7,743 nt of DNA from NCBI GenBank assembly GCA_017515945.1, contig JAFWDX010000420.1, positions 1 to 7,743 on the forward strand. Reading direction: 5' to 3'. The notes under the pieces were generated by a model. The model was not told the origin of the DNA and did not search any database. It saw only the letters and a program-made list of their open reading frames with translations. The stretch's first letter is position 1, and the number at the start of each line of letters is the position of its first letter. This document shows, piece after piece, positions 7,736 to 7,743 of the stretch. The DNA is from Blautia sp. Lineage in GTDB: Bacteria > Bacillota > Clostridia > Lachnospirales > Lachnospiraceae. The position numbers were made by a program, and so were the translations under genes.

Positions 7736-7742
7736 TTGACTC
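7716..7742. repeat. Hairpin-forming inverted repeat, GAGTCA/TGACTC
   Basis: GAGTCA (7716-7721) pairs with TGACTC (7737-7742), and the adjacent GG and CC can extend the stem past a one-base bulge. The 5' arm belongs to the second direct repeat and the 3' arm ends one base before the window edge, so the element may continue outside. Confidence 0.65.
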
Positions 7743-7743
7743 G

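Overview
The window holds three protein genes, all on the minus strand. Read in the direction of transcription from the right edge they are: a secreted class 3-type lipase with an unusual N-terminal half (5137-7575), a family GH2 beta-galactosidase (1896-5021), and an ABC-F ATPase that runs off the left edge of the window (1-1893). I found no tRNA, rRNA, CRISPR array or complete insertion sequence. The organism is most likely a low- to mid-GC Gram-positive of the Clostridia, perhaps Lachnospiraceae-like. This is inference from strong purine-rich ribosome binding sites, a YdiF-like ABC-F protein, a YD/Fn3/lipase secreted protein of a style common in gut Firmicutes, and the -10/-35 style of the intergenic regions.

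Layout. Positions 7576-7743 are non-coding. They hold two near-identical 24-bp direct repeats, the second forming a hairpin with TGACTC at the edge, then a plausible promoter and ribosome binding site for the lipase gene. Positions 5022-5136 separate lipase from lacZ and carry a perfect TTGACA box, a small inverted repeat in the leader and a clear lacZ ribosome binding site; no convincing terminator follows the lipase gene. lacZ and the ABC-F gene are separated by only 2 nt, with the ABC-F ribosome binding site inside the last lacZ codons, so they are almost certainly co-transcribed and probably translationally coupled.

Roles. The beta-galactosidase is cytoplasmic, with all catalytic residues present, and should hydrolyse imported beta-galactosides. 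The lipase has a signal peptide and acts outside the cell. The ABC-F protein lacks membrane segments, keeps both catalytic glutamates and is expected to act on ribosomes, not as a transporter. No permease, regulator or other sugar gene is visible, so the lacZ/ABC-F pairing is not a standard lac operon.

The most notable non-coding signal is a perfect 14-bp inverted repeat with a 1-nt centre, hidden in codons 6-16 of the ABC-F gene. The other points worth a second look are the YD-repeat/Fn3/Fn3/lipase architecture and the repeat cluster at the right edge. I do not see a complete, previously undescribed multi-gene system here.
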